Assembly (NCBI GenBank): GCA_034401795.1
Contig: CM067369.1
Coordinates: forward strand, 94,119,712-94,183,711
DNA length: 64,000 nt
From: Chaetoderma sp. LZ-2023a
Taxonomy: Eukaryota; Mollusca; Caudofoveata; Chaetodermatida; Chaetodermatidae
Reading direction: 5' to 3'
Each line of letters begins with the position of its first letter. Positions within the stretch are counted from its first letter, which is position 1. Below are positions 33,279 through 44,458 of this stretch, in pieces. The position numbers were made by a program, and so were the translations under genes. The notes beneath the pieces are model-generated. The model ran no database searches. It saw only the letters and a program-made list of their open reading frames with translations, and was not told where the DNA came from.

Positions 33279-34380
33279 AAGAGGCCCAAGGGCATATAAT
33301 GCTAACCTGGACCATTAGTATTTGAACCATTTGCATTTAAATATCAGTAGACATTATTACCGATAATTTTTTGAAAAATTCAAGATAACCACCAAAGAAA
33401 TTTACCATAGGATCATTCCACCCATGATTCAATGAAATCGGGCCACTAATTAAGGATGAGTGTTTTAAATGGCTCTGGAAAGTTTTTTAAAAATCCAAAT
33501 GGCGCCACCAAAAAATCAACTAGCCAAAATTCTGAATAGAAGTTCTAGAGCCTACCACTATAAAATACATCCAGCAAAATTTGGATAAAATCCACCAAGA
33601 GGTTATGGAGAAGAATCATTTTGATGATTTCTGGTAAAAATTTTCATAAAATTTATGATATTCACCAAAAAAAAGGACCTATTAAAGTTCTGAATAGATG
33701 TTCTGGAGTCTACCACGATAGCGTCTGTTCAGCAAACTAGGGTTGATTTCTCTAGCCGTTAATGATGAGTAGCGTTTTGATGATTTTGTGTACATTTTTC
33801 ATAAAATCTATGATTTTCACCTAAAAAACATCAACCAAACGGTTAATGAGGAGTAGTGTTTGACAATTTCTAAGGTTTTCACCAAGAAAAATGACCAATC
33901 AAAATTCTTTATACAGGTTCTGAAGCCTAGCCGCATAGAGTCTGACCATCCAAATAGGGTTGAAATTTGTCAAGCGGTTAATGATGAGTAGCATTTTGAC
34001 AATTTCTGGTAAATTTTCCATAAAATCTCAGATTTGACCAATCAAAATTCCAAATAAAAGATCTGAAGTCAAGTCCTATAGGGTCATTCCAGGCAAAGTA
34101 ACTTGATATCTGCCAAGGGGTTATTGAGGTACAGTGTTTTGACAATTTAATTGTCAAAACACTGCTCCTCATTAACTCCTTGGCAGATTGAATTTCCGAT
34201 ACATTTTTCATAAAATCTAAGGTTTTCACCAAAAAACTTGACCAGTCAAAACTCTGTATATAAGTTCTGAAGCATAGACCCATAATGTCCTTCCAGCCAA
34301 AGTAAGTTGAAATCCGCTCAGTGATCAAACAAACATGTGATATAAACAGAAAAGCTCAGCTGTTGCAAGTTGCAAAAGGT
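33279..34380 (+). mobile_element. Core-repeat element, 3' end lost
   Basis: Left end AACAAGAGGCCCAAGGGCAT, then ACCTGGACCATTAGTATTTG. Cores of the 43118 type follow (GTTCTGAAGCCTAG, TTTTGACAATTTCTGGTAAA). 34140-34180 is a local inversion: TTTTGACAATTTAATTGTCAAAA is palindromic (34137-34159). It runs into a GACCTTGACC-type module (34386-34480). Confidence 0.65.
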
Positions 34381-34499
34381 GAGTGACCTTGACCTTCAAC
34401 CTTTTGACCACAAAGTTATTGTCTGATGCTGTGTCATTATAAGGAAGAATGTGCCCAAGTTTGGGTCCAGTATGATTATAAACATTATATTACTTATTG

Positions 34500-34643
34500 C
34501 ATGTACATTTCCAGACCAAGAGTAAACTATTTTAGAAAATTTACCACTGGAATTACTGGCTCGGTTATCGATCCAGTTATTCCCGCGGTAAAATTGCAGA
34601 AATAGTCTTCTCTTTGCATTCCTCAATGCAACGAGTGAGGCCA
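34500..34643. mobile_element. Family B foldback, left part (interrupted by the DIRS element)
   Basis: Inner palindrome ACCACTGGAATTACTGGCTC and GATCCAGTTATTCCCGCGGT, then TAGTCTTCTCTTTGCATTCCTC and GTGAGGCCA. The missing end, TTGGCTGGCTTCATCATTAAA, is found at 41468-41488 on the far side of the DIRS element. Compare GGTTTTGGCCAACTTGACCA in the intact copy (3922-3941). Confidence 0.75.
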
Positions 34644-34674
34644 GTTGTTATTACACCACAAAAACATCCATTAC

Positions 34675-34921
34675 CATTCAATCACTACTTGCTAAATCAA
34701 TTATCTGCATTTAGCTACCAGAATAAGATTTTTATGCTTGCATACTCTCCTCCCCATGCCTATTCCTATTAATATGGACCCTCAACCAGGCTACTGGTTA
34801 AGTCCATCTCCAGTTTATAACCTGATATAGACTGGCACCAGTCTGTACTCACTTCCTAGTGATGCCCGTTACTATACGCGCTTGCACATGCGCACTGGAG
34901 TCCAAATAGGAAACAGATTCA
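34675..34921 (+). repeat. DIRS left inverted terminal repeat
   Basis: Matches the inverse of 41158-41404 over about 245 bp with around 14 differences. Shared blocks include GCTTGCATACTCTCCTCC, TATGGACCCTCAACCAGGCT and GTCTGTACTCACTTCCTAGT. Confidence 0.9.
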
Positions 34922-35349
34922 CATTTCAATTATTCTGCAAGCAGAATAACTGCCTAAATATTATCAGAAAGTTTTTATAGCTTTGCGCTGTGTCAGCTTA
35001 CTATTGAAGGACTTCTATGAAGTCTATCCTCCCTAAATTATGTTTTTGGAAGTATTTTGTGGTTATATTGAACTTTATAACCATGTATATAAATGTTACC
35101 GGTTTTCGTGGGGTTTCGTTTTCGTGGCAATAACCGTAATATGTCTAAGTCATCATCATCTAAAATCCCTCTATTACTCCAATGAGCCGTTATTCACTTT
35201 CAGTTTAGTGCATTACAAGGAATTACGTTTATTTCCCTATGAAAGATTGTTTTCTAGTCATTACAGATTTTTGAATTTGAACTTTTCCGGCCTTTCTTTG
35301 AAATGCGTTTGCATGTTTCTAGACTCTTTTTAACGAAATACCAAGCTGT

Positions 35350-38200
35350 ATGCTTATTTGTAATCTTCTTTCATTTTTAGGAGTCTGTTAAAACGACTGA
35401 TAAAATCAAGTGCACGTCCTCAATGTGTGACCGAGTTCACTCAGCGGAGTATGGAGGACATGTCTGTTCAAAGTGCACTACGTGTACCCCCACAACGATA
35501 TGCAGGATTTGCATAGGGTGGTCTGACGTCCGTATCTAAGGTTTTCGTCTAAACAAGCGCTGTCCTCTGGTCGTTCTTTCCCCACCCCCATTGCTGTTAT
35601 GTCTAAAACTGTGTCTTTTGCTAAATCTAATGTATCTAAACCATCAGCAATGGAGGGGGGGGGAACTTCTTCGGTGAATTCTGAAGCCGTTTTGGTTTTG
35701 TATGTAAGATTCGAGTCATCTGCGTCTGTTCTGATCAAATCGTTAGATGAGAGGATTTCGTCTGCCATCTGCGAGGCCAAGAAACAGGACGTTTCATCTG
35801 AATCGGACATTAGCCCGAGGGCTAGCGGGCGTGCCCGCAAATGGGGAAACATATTGCTCTTACGTTCCGTCAGGAAATCAGGTCTCCGAAGCAAAAAACT
35901 ATAGCAAATAAGCTCTCGAAGGTGAACTCGAGCAGGTCACCGGGTCAAACCCACGTGAGTCTTGAGGTTGAAAAAGAAGAAAAGGCATGACCCTCAAGCA
36001 GTGGTGGCGGCGGCGGAAGCTCCCTTCCTAAACTCATATGCCAATGTCAAAGAGCAAAAAATTAGAGCAAATAAGCTCTCGAAGGTGAACTCAAGCAGAT
36101 CACCGGGTCAAACCCACGTGAGTCTTGAGGTTGAAAAAAGAAGAAAAGGCATGACCCTCAAGCAGTGGTGGAGGCGGCGGAAGCCCCGTACTAAACACAT
36201 ATGCCAATGTCAAAGTCTTGGTCATTCTGGTTGTCAGAAATGTCCACATATCGCCTTTAGCTAGTGTTCATCAGTTCTGGGATGACTTCTGGTTTGCGTA
36301 TTTCCGGTTCCTATGCTTATTCTGGGTTTTTTACTGTACATCCGGGTTCAGTTTCCGGTTGTCTTCTTCCGGTTTGCGCATTTCCGTTTCCTATTTTTCC
36401 ACTTCTGGATTTTGTACATCCGGGGATAGGGTCATTTCCCGTTTTCATGGTGTTCTATGATTAACTTCCAGTTGTCTTCCTTTTTTGGATTTCTGGTGAT
36501 AGCTCTTACTGAGATTCCAGGTTTGTCTTTCCTAGGATCTAGTCATCATCTTGCCTAAGAGTTAGTCTTATTTCAGTAAGTGCTTTTAAAATCGGAATGT
36601 TTAATCGCTGAAAATATTAATTCCGAGACAATGCCAGTCTTGAAATCTCTCTTGGAATTGTAGATATTCAGCATTTATTCTTTTATCAGTGAAACAATTC
36701 AACGTAATCAAAGACTCTTCCGACTGGTTGCCGGATGGGTTTTTTGCTGCAGCCAATAAGTCAGTCTGTATTCTACGCATTATCGCTAGATACATAATTC
36801 TTAATTTCATCCAACTTTAGATGACCAGTTGTCTTCGGGCCGTTCAGCCTTTTTTCGCACTCTTTTTTCCTCTTATGTCGGTAGGTTGACATATTTATTT
36901 TAACCAAAGGGAGTTAATTTGTTGAAGAAAACCCCTGTTTCTAGCGTAATTCTTAGTCCAATTCTGACAGGCGCTGAAAGGAAAAGATTCAGTAGTGGAT
37001 TCATAGGGAAGAGAATGGCTCTAAGATTAATGATTACAAGAGCAAGAAGACGCTGCGAACAGAGAAATAAGACAAAAAGGGAGAAGGAAGAAGGAATAAA
37101 AGCCGAGTTTTTTCTTCTGCATTTGTTTGGTTTCGGTGACTTATTTCGCTTTGATTTTATATCGCCTCTGTCTTTCAGTGTTTTGTTTCGTGATTCAACC
37201 CAGTGTTTCATCATAATCAAGTATGAGTGTTTTGTGTATTTAACATTCGAGCTGATCCCGGAGATTCATTATCAATCTATCAATCATTCCTTTTATTGGC
37301 ATATCAAACACAATGACATACATCTTTACAAAGATGATAATATTGGTTCTAAGTCTTTAAATATAAATAAGTAAAGATAAGCATAGGTCACTTCCTTCAT
37401 CCTCTGCCCCTTCTCCTTCGGCGAAAGTTTTCTTCTAGTCATGTTCTCCTTTCTCTCTCTCTTTCAGGCTTCCTCCTTTCCCCTCCTCTGGGGTTTTCCC
37501 ATATTTCATCTTCTATCAATCCTCTCCAGGGATCTTCTGGTCCAGTTCTTTCCTCTTCATCTTCCATTCTTCTTAATTCCTCTCTTCCTCCTTCTTCTTC
37601 CTCTTCTTCCTTCTTTGATCATCTTGATCCGATTGTTTCTGTCGTTCTCTCCTTTGAGCTTCAGTTTCAAATTGTTGATTAAGGTCTGGTTTTCTCATTG
37701 TTTTCTGTGCTTAGGGATTTGCCCCTTGTTCGTTCTTTCATGTCAGCTTTTTTCTCTATTCTATCACTTTCCATGTCCTCTGGTCAGGATGTTGTATCTG
37801 ATCACATTCCTTCTGATCAATCTTATTCCTTTTCTGATTCGTTACAGTTTTCTTCTCAAGCTTCCAGGATGCCTTGCCTTCCTCTTTCCATTTGAACTGT
37901 TGATTCTATGACCTCTGGTGACTCTTTTCATCATTTTTCTTCTCCATCTCCTAATCCTTCTTCTAATTCGTCAATTCCCAAGTCGGTCAGGGCTGAGGAG
38001 ATTTTGTCCAGTCAAGGTCTCTTCGGATGACTGGTCTGTCTCCAACCCTTTCTTCTATTTTATCTCTCCTCTTCCTCTTCTTGGGTCTTTGGATCCATCG
38101 GTCCAGTGCCTTATACATACATGCGAGCGTTCAGCCTAGGGTAGGAATTCCTACCGTCATTAAATCTTAGTAAAATGAAATGATCTCTATTCACTCTGAA
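35350..38200 (+). pseudogene. DIRS gag-like (ORF1) region
   Basis: Assigned by position, upstream of the reverse transcriptase. It is Ser/Pro-rich in parts and contains a 163-bp tandem duplication (about 35895-36220). Sequence at 36900-37380 may be foreign. No enzyme domain is expected here. Confidence 0.5.
35895..36220. repeat. 163-bp tandem duplication inside the DIRS ORF1 region
   Basis: Two copies of a segment with AAATAAGCTCTCGAAGGTGA, GGTCAAACCCACGTGAGTCT and GCATGACCCTCAAGCAGTGG, 163 bases apart. Confidence 0.85.
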
Positions 38201-38339
38201 ACATTCAAATCTGCATTAATTTTAATTTAACAAGGGGGTACATGTATGACTTAATTTCCTACCCTGCTTGGTGAAGTCACTCTCATGTATGCTTATACCC
38301 ACCTTGTTAGTTGAAGGGCACCATTCTCTGTTCTGGGAG

Positions 38340-39660
38340 ACGTGGAAGTCCCTCTTTCAAGACTCCTGGTTAGTAGATTAGACTCACTGGGGTTATGCAC
38401 CTTCTTGGATCTGTCGTCCTCCTCCACTTTTTCTTTTTCCCAAGTGGACTCCAGTTCCTTCCAATCTAGAGAAGTTGGCGGCCCTGGACGAGGAGTTGGA
38501 TTCGATGATCGACAAGAAGGTCATAGAAGAGGTTACCCTTTGGAGTGTTACACCTACAACCATTTCGTAGTTCCCAAAAAGACTGGAGTTTGGCGTCCTA
38601 TCATAAATCTTAAGAAGTTGAACCTCCTTATTTTAACCCCAAAGTTCATAATGGAACTGTTCCCTCAGTCAGAGCAAGATTCTTTCTGAGAGCAATAGGC
38701 TTGATGGTCAGCGTAGAGAATGTCATTTCTAGGGCGGTGCTGATGAGAAGACATTTTCAGATGTACTTAATGTCCCTTTGGAAGCAGTCAATCCACTCCA
38801 TTTATCTTCAGATTCCCATAAGAGATCACTTAATCCTTCATCTAGAATTTTGGAAGGATCTTTCTTTGCCTCTGAGGGGTGTCCCTCTGGTCAAGTTTCC
38901 CCGCCCCCCCCCCCCTCAGGTGATTATTTTTACAGACGCATCCCAGGAGGGATGGGGAGCAGTCTGGGATTCCCTGTTGGTCTCAGGCCTTTGGTCTCTG
39001 GAGGAGTCGACAGCTCTCATCAACATCTTAGAGTTGTGGGCAGTCAGGAAGGCTCTCCTGGCTTGGTCAAATCAATTAATAGAATTCAAAACCTCGATCC
39101 GTTTGGACAATTCGACAGTAGTCTCCTACTTCATCAGACAGGGGGGGAACAAGAATCAGATTTTCGAGGGTCCTCCCATGTCCCAGGCAGTCTGAATTTT
39201 CTTGCGGACCAGCTGTTACGTCTCAGCATATTCGCCTACACAGTGGCAGTTAAAGAGGTCGGTTGTCAGAGATTTTCAGTCATGGATCGTCCTCTTGTAG
39301 ATCTGTTTGCGACCTCTTAGAATGCCCAGATCTCCTCTTTCAGGTCCCCTTTTCCGGTCAGTCAGACCATGGCGCTGGATGCCCTGTCTCAGTCCTGGAC
39401 AGGAATGTTCGCCTATGCATTCAATCCAACGTTTTTGATCCCTTTAGTGTTGAAGAAGGTCAAAGACCAAATCTGCATGGTTCTCCTAATAGCTCCCTTT
39501 TGGCCAAAGAGGATCTGGTTTGTAGACCGTCTAGATCGCCTGGTAGACTTCCCTCATCTTCTTCCAGTCTCCCCAGATCTTCTGTCTCAAGTAAGAGGCT
39601 CTTGTCTTCATCCAAACCCAGAAATCTTCAGTCTGTGTTGTTTGGAGAATATCGAAAGTA
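38340..39660 (+). pseudogene. DIRS reverse transcriptase and RNase H region
   Basis: An RT-type block (HFVVPKKTGVWRPIINLKKL) near 38560 is followed by an RNase H block (IIFTDASQEGWGAVW) near 38930 and a conserved DIRS C-terminal region (LIAPFWPKRIWF) near 39490. Broken fossil. Confidence 0.8.
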
Positions 39661-39679
39661 AAATCTCTGAGATTAAAGT

Positions 39680-40660
39680 TTCTTCAAGATCTCAGGAAAT
39701 TTATCGATTCTGCCAGAAGAGAGTCGACCCGCAGAGTTTACAAGGGTCGACTTAAAATCTTTGGAGACTGGTGTTCAGATCATGGTCTCGTGCCCGATTC
39801 TGTTTCTATTCCCCAGGTTTTAGATTTTTTAGCCTATCTCTTTGATTCCTTACAGTTATCAGCTAATACTGTTAGGGGGTATAGATTTTCTTTGGCGTCT
39901 TCTCTTCCTTGTCTTCTGAATGCTGATGTCAAGGACACTAAGATTCTTAATAGTTTTATCAGAGGTTTAGGCAATATTTGTCCTCCGATAACTAAGCCTT
40001 TGCCTTCCTGGAATTTGGCATTGGTCCTTCAGGTGTTGGCAGGCCACCATTTTGAACCTCTTGCCTCCATCGGTATTAAACTCTTAACTCTTAAGGCTGT
40101 TTTTCATTGTTGCTGCGCCTTCTGCGAGAAGACATTCAGAAATTTGTGCTCTTTCGGCTGAAAGGGACAGATTTATAGTTTCAGGAGACGGTTTAGTTTT
40201 ATATCCCAGAAGGGCTTTTTTTTTATCTAAGACCCTGTCTAACCGCTTTCCTGCTAGTCAGATCATTTTAAAATCATTATCGTCTTTTTTGCCGTCCGAC
40301 AAATTCCGGTGTCCTGTTAGGGCATTAAAAGTTTACAAATGGCGAACCAATTTAAAAAAGATCTGACCCGTTCCATTTATGATTTTTGTACGCGGAAGAG
40401 TTAGCCAAACCGGTCTCAAAGTCTACAATTGCCAGATGGATTTGTGAGACCATCAAACTTTGTTACGAGATAGCTTCTCCGGAACAAATTAATCTTTCTC
40501 ATATTAAAGCTCACGATGTTAGAGGAATGGCTACCTCTTTTGCTCTCTTTGCCGATGCTTCTCTAGACGAAGTCATGTAGGTCGCAGGATGGAAATCTGA
40601 ATCCACTTTTACCACTTTATCTAAAAGATTAGAGTGCAGCAGCATACTTCTTTCGTAATA
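39680..40660 (+). pseudogene. DIRS tyrosine recombinase region
   Basis: A block with SANTVRGYRFSLAS near 39870 and a HDVRGMATSFALFADASL block near 40515, the HxxR region of the catalytic domain. Similar to the Crypton/DIRS recombinase group. Broken fossil. Confidence 0.75.
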
Positions 40661-40947
40661 TTGCGATTTTAACCAAAAAAGCCGAAGACCATGTACCAAG
40701 CACATCCTGCCATTTTCATTAAGACTGTGCGCCTGTGAGAAATGGCTAGAGTTTATTTGGTTTTTATTTATTTCTTTAAGTTCAAAATTTTTCTTATTTG
40801 ATAATCACGGTGTGATTGATTAAAATGCACTATTATGTTATTTTATTAACATTTGGATAAGATTGGTTTGATTTTTATCCATGTTTGTAGATTCTCAAAT
40901 CTCCTCTCACCTAATTTTTAAGTGGGCCACTGACCAAAGCTACGGGT

Positions 40948-41090
40948 TTAGCAAGTAGTGATTGAACGGTAATGGATGTTTTTGTGGTGTAATAACAACC
41001 CCCCACAGACCCCCCTTGCAGGTTTGTCTGTAGTTTTATTAACCACTATAAAAACATACTTACCGTTCACTCACTACGACCCGGCCTCAG
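40948..41090 (-). repeat. DIRS internal complementary region
   Basis: 40950-40998 is the inverse of the outer left edge (34644-34696: GTTATTACACCACAAAAACA). 40993-41085 is the inverse of the outer right edge (41385-41467, including AAGGGGGGTCTGTGG). This junction defines both element ends and is the circle-closing template in the DIRS model. Confidence 0.85.
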
Positions 41091-41157
41091 CCACCCCGCG
41101 TGGAAATGATTTGAGAATCTGCCTATAATATTTGGCACTTAAATTCAGAAAAGTTAA

Positions 41158-41404
41158 TCTGTTTCCTATTTGGGCTCCAGTGCGCATGCGCAAGCGCACA
41201 TAGTGACATGCGTCACTAGGAAGTGAGTACAGACTGGTGCCAGTATATATCAGGTTATAAACTGGAGATGGACCTAACCAGTAGCCTGGTTGAGGGTCCA
41301 TATTAATAGGAATAGGCATGGGGGAGGAGAGTATGCAAGCATAAAAATCTTATTCCGGTAGCCAAATGCAGATAATTGATTTAGCAAGTAGTGATTGAAT
41401 GGTA
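41158..41404 (-). repeat. DIRS right inverted terminal repeat
   Basis: Inverse of 34675-34921. The terminal extension 41405-41467 leads to GGGGGGTCTGTGGGGAGTT at the element edge. Confidence 0.9.
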
Positions 41405-41679
41405 AGTATGTTTTATTGTTGTTAATAAAACTACAGACCAACTCGCAAGGGGGGTCTGTGGGGAGTTTTGGCTGGCTTCATCATTAAACAGTTAAATGTG
41501 GGTTTTTTTGAAATAGAACAAGATACAAGATGGTCACATACCGAATTAACCAATATATACTCTTTTTCAAAATCCTCAAACTCCATCAACAGATGCTTAC
41601 ATTTGATGGGTGAATAAAAGACATAATGTTCTTTCATGAACAAAGATAAGTTGCACTCCAGAAGTCACTAATCATATTT

Positions 41680-42078
41680 CCAAAATTTTGTCCAGATCCC
41701 TTCCGCAAAGTCTAGAGGATTTTTTTCCAAAACCTAGGTCATTCAAATCATCTAAGCAGGTGCTCTTGCCCAAACTTCATAGGGTTTCTGGTGTTTCACA
41801 TCAATGAGCCACATTGTTTCTAAGAAAAACATCCTTAACTGTATGTCTAGAAATAGTTAAAAATCCAATATGTCTGCCGCCCAAATTGACCATTCAGATT
41901 CCTTTGACACATCTTGTATCTCTTTGATCACACAACGATACCTCCTGACAAATTTGGTTGAGATCTGCACAGCAGTTCTTGAGAAGATATGTTGTTGAGA
42001 GAAAAAGGTTGATGGGCAGATGACTGACAACAGATGGTTGTCATGGTATAATTTAACATGTCCAGGTGGGCGAATGAG
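41680..42078 (+). mobile_element. 3' remnant of a core-repeat element
   Basis: Two modules (CTCCTGACAAATTTGGTTGA, TTCTTGAGAAGATATGTTG) then AAAGGTTGATGGGCAGATGA and a decayed end TGTCCAGGTGGGCGAATG. Confidence 0.55.
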
Positions 42079-42114
42079 GTCTAATATTATTTTAATTTCA
42101 AGGTAAACATGCAA

Positions 42115-42200
42115 CAAAGCGATATCTTGAAACTAATTTGAATCTAAGTTGTTGCCACAACAGCCATCCTGTCAAGTTATTTTCAAAATAAATTTTTTAT
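42115..42200. mobile_element. Degraded family A-type hairpin
   Basis: CTTGAAACTAATTTGA and TCAAGTTATTTTCAAAATA arms around GTTGTTGCCACAACAGCC. Confidence 0.5.
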
Positions 42201-43115
42201 TGTTTCTTGCTTCATATTGAGACAAGTTCATAAATAAATTAATATATACATATTTTGTGTGTAGCATTTAAATGGGTACATCGTTGGATAGTTTACACAT
42301 AGCTCAATATTCCATCATCAATAATTAAATGAAATGCGTAAAATACAACACGCTTGAGAATATCAGTGAACACATCGCACAACCGGAAAAGCAAACCAAT
42401 TCCCAGATCGAGGAACCACTTCCCCTACTTTACGATCAATATAGCTTTTCCTCGAGAATTTACAATCAGTCAGACGAGGTTGTAGTGTCAATTGTCGTCT
42501 GTAATAACCCCATTACAAAGTCCTGATATTCACGCCCAAGCTAACCAGTGTAGCGTGATTTATTTAGACGGAAATCCTAGTGAGGAGAAACGCAATTAAG
42601 AAACACTAGTTATGGGAGAGAAGCGCAGTCTTGGGATTTCCAAGTTCATCAAAATCTCATTCCGCCATGACCTTCACATCAACTCGTGGATTACTGTGAG
42701 CAAAGGAGAAGCTAAGGAATTTGATTTCTTAAAGCTGGAAGCATTTTTGTTGAACAACTTATCAACTTATGGTCATGTCCAAGTATTATGAAATTCATGC
42801 AGATTGTTTTCAGCTATACCCAAGAGAAACTGTTTGGTGACATTGGTATATGCTAACTTATACTAAAATGACACTCACTGTCCAGCCAACGCACTTTATT
42901 GATTATAAAAACTGTTTATCACTTTAATGGTCAAGATTGGTCAAGACAATGGAGAAATCAAATTTATAAGTCAATGTCGATGTCATAATCAACTACATCA
43001 CATATAAGTTAGCATCACAATCCAGTGTCACAACCCACAATCATAATTGACAGAAATAGTCTGTCTTTAACCTGGAATAGTCTGGCAAGTTGTACGAATT
43101 GTACATTTTTACTTT
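42201..43115. other. Interval without a supported gene
   Basis: The 65-codon plus ORF at 42329-42526 (Gln/Ser-rich, no signal peptide or domain) is not supported further. 42570-42625 weakly matches 13650-13710. 42660-43010 contains family A right-arm-like words (CATAATCAACTACATCA). Confidence 0.35.
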
Positions 43116-43117
43116 TT

Positions 43118-44263
43118 AACAAGACGCCCAAGGGCCTGTGGTGCTCACCTGGACCATTAGCATTTGAATCATTTGCATTTAAATAAATATGATGGATAAT
43201 TTTTGGAAAATCCAAGAATGCCACCCAAAAGATTTACCAATCAAAATTTTGAATAGAAATTCTAGTCTACCTTTAGCCAAATTTGTTTGAAATATGTCAA
43301 GCAACTAAGGAGAAGCAGTGTTTTGACAAATTCTGGTAAATTTTTCATAAAATCTAAGATTTTCACACGAAAAATTGATTAATCAGAATTCTGAATAGAT
43401 TTTCTAGAGCTTACCGCTATAGAAACCATTGGAGAAATTGTTTTTGAAATATGTCAAGCAGCTAAAGAGGGTAGCAATTTTACAATTTCCAATACATTTT
43501 TCATAAAATCCCAGATTTTAATGCAAAAAATTGATGAATCAAAATTCTGAATAGATGTTCTAGAGCATTTTGGCAATTTCCGGTACATTTTTCATAAAAT
43601 CTCAGATTTTCACCCAGAAAATTGATGAACCAAAATTTAGAATGGAAGTTCTGGAGCCTATGACCATTGAGTCCTTTCAACCAAATTTGCTTGAAATCAC
43701 TCAGAATGGTAAGGAGTAGCATTTTGACAATTTCCGGTACATTTTTCATAAAATCTCAGATTTTCACCCAGAAAATTGATGAATCAAAATTCGGAATGGA
43801 ACTTCTGGAGCCTATGACCATGGGTCCTTTCAGCCAAATTTGCTTGAAATCGCTCAGAAAGGTAAAGAGAAACATTTTGACAATTTCCAGTACATTTTTC
43901 ATAAAATGTAAGTTTTTTACCCAAAAAATTGATGAATCAAAGTTCTGAATGGAAGTTCTGGAGCCTATGACCATTGGTCCTTTCAACAAAATTTGATTGA
44001 AATCGGTTAAAATGGTAAGGAGAAGCATTTTGACAATTTCCGGTAAATTGTTAATAAACAGATTTTGACCCAAAAAATTGATGAATCAAAATTCAGAATG
44101 GAAGTTCTGGAACCTACGACCATAGAATACTTTCAACCAAATTTGGTTGAAATCCCCCATCCGGTTAATGAGTAGCGTTTTAAAGCAAAAGTTGACGGAC
44201 GGACAGATGACGGATGGTCACCACGGCATAAGCTCACTTGGCTTTTCAGGCCAGGTGAGCTAA
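43118..44263 (+). mobile_element. Core-repeat element, near complete
   Basis: Left end AACAAGACGCCCAAGGGCCT, GCTCACCTGGACCATTAGCA. Cores repeat at 153-154 bp (CATAAAATCTCAGATTTTCA at 43593, 43747 and diverged at 43901) with AAAATTGATGAATCAAAATT, GGAAGTTCTGGAGCCTATGA and CAAATTTGCTTGAAATC. Then GTTGACGGACGGACAGATGA. The 3' hairpin is at 44231-44261 (AGCTCACTTGGC...AGGCCAGGTGAGCT). The minus-strand ORFs 43501-44073 follow the period and are not genes. Confidence 0.8.
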
Positions 44264-44458
44264 TAAACAAACAAAAAATTTGAAATTAATTTGTGCTATT
44301 GCTGCCATAGGAATAGATCGATCTCAACACAGGTAAAGCCTGAGTGGAGCTGAGCTAGAGATGGGCGGGTATAGTTTAAAAACGATATGCCTCCATTGCA
44401 ATTTGTATTTATGATAGAATGTTCATTTATAGAGCAATTAATAGAACACTAATTTTTA

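Larger units (their letters stand above)
34644..41467 (+). mobile_element. DIRS-like tyrosine-recombinase retrotransposon, broken fossil
   Basis: About 6.8 kb. Its ends are inverted repeats of ~245 bp, and an internal complementary region near the 3' end matches both outer edges, the layout specific to DIRS elements. Parts in order are a gag-like region, reverse transcriptase, RNase H with its DIRS-type C-terminal extension, and a tyrosine recombinase. It is broken, with roughly a dozen or more interruptions. It was inserted at a GTT in a family B foldback. The inverted repeats are about 94 percent alike, so it is probably of moderate age. It replicated through an RNA copy and integrated by recombinase rather than DDE integrase (family knowledge). 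Confidence 0.88.

Noticed and set aside
37441-37911. Leu/Ser/Phe-rich 156-codon ORF suggesting a membrane protein
   Set aside because: It comes from pyrimidine-rich sequence inside the broken DIRS element, with no consistent membrane topology.
42329-42526. 65-codon plus-strand ORF considered as a host gene
   Set aside because: No splice sites, signal peptide or domain seen, and a nearby segment is shared with 13650-13710, so it may be repeat-derived.
43501-44073. Minus-strand ORFs of 82 and 105 codons with similar sequences
   Set aside because: They repeat with the ~153-bp core, which is a multiple of three; same reason for the ORFs at 19321-20035 and 28142-29121.
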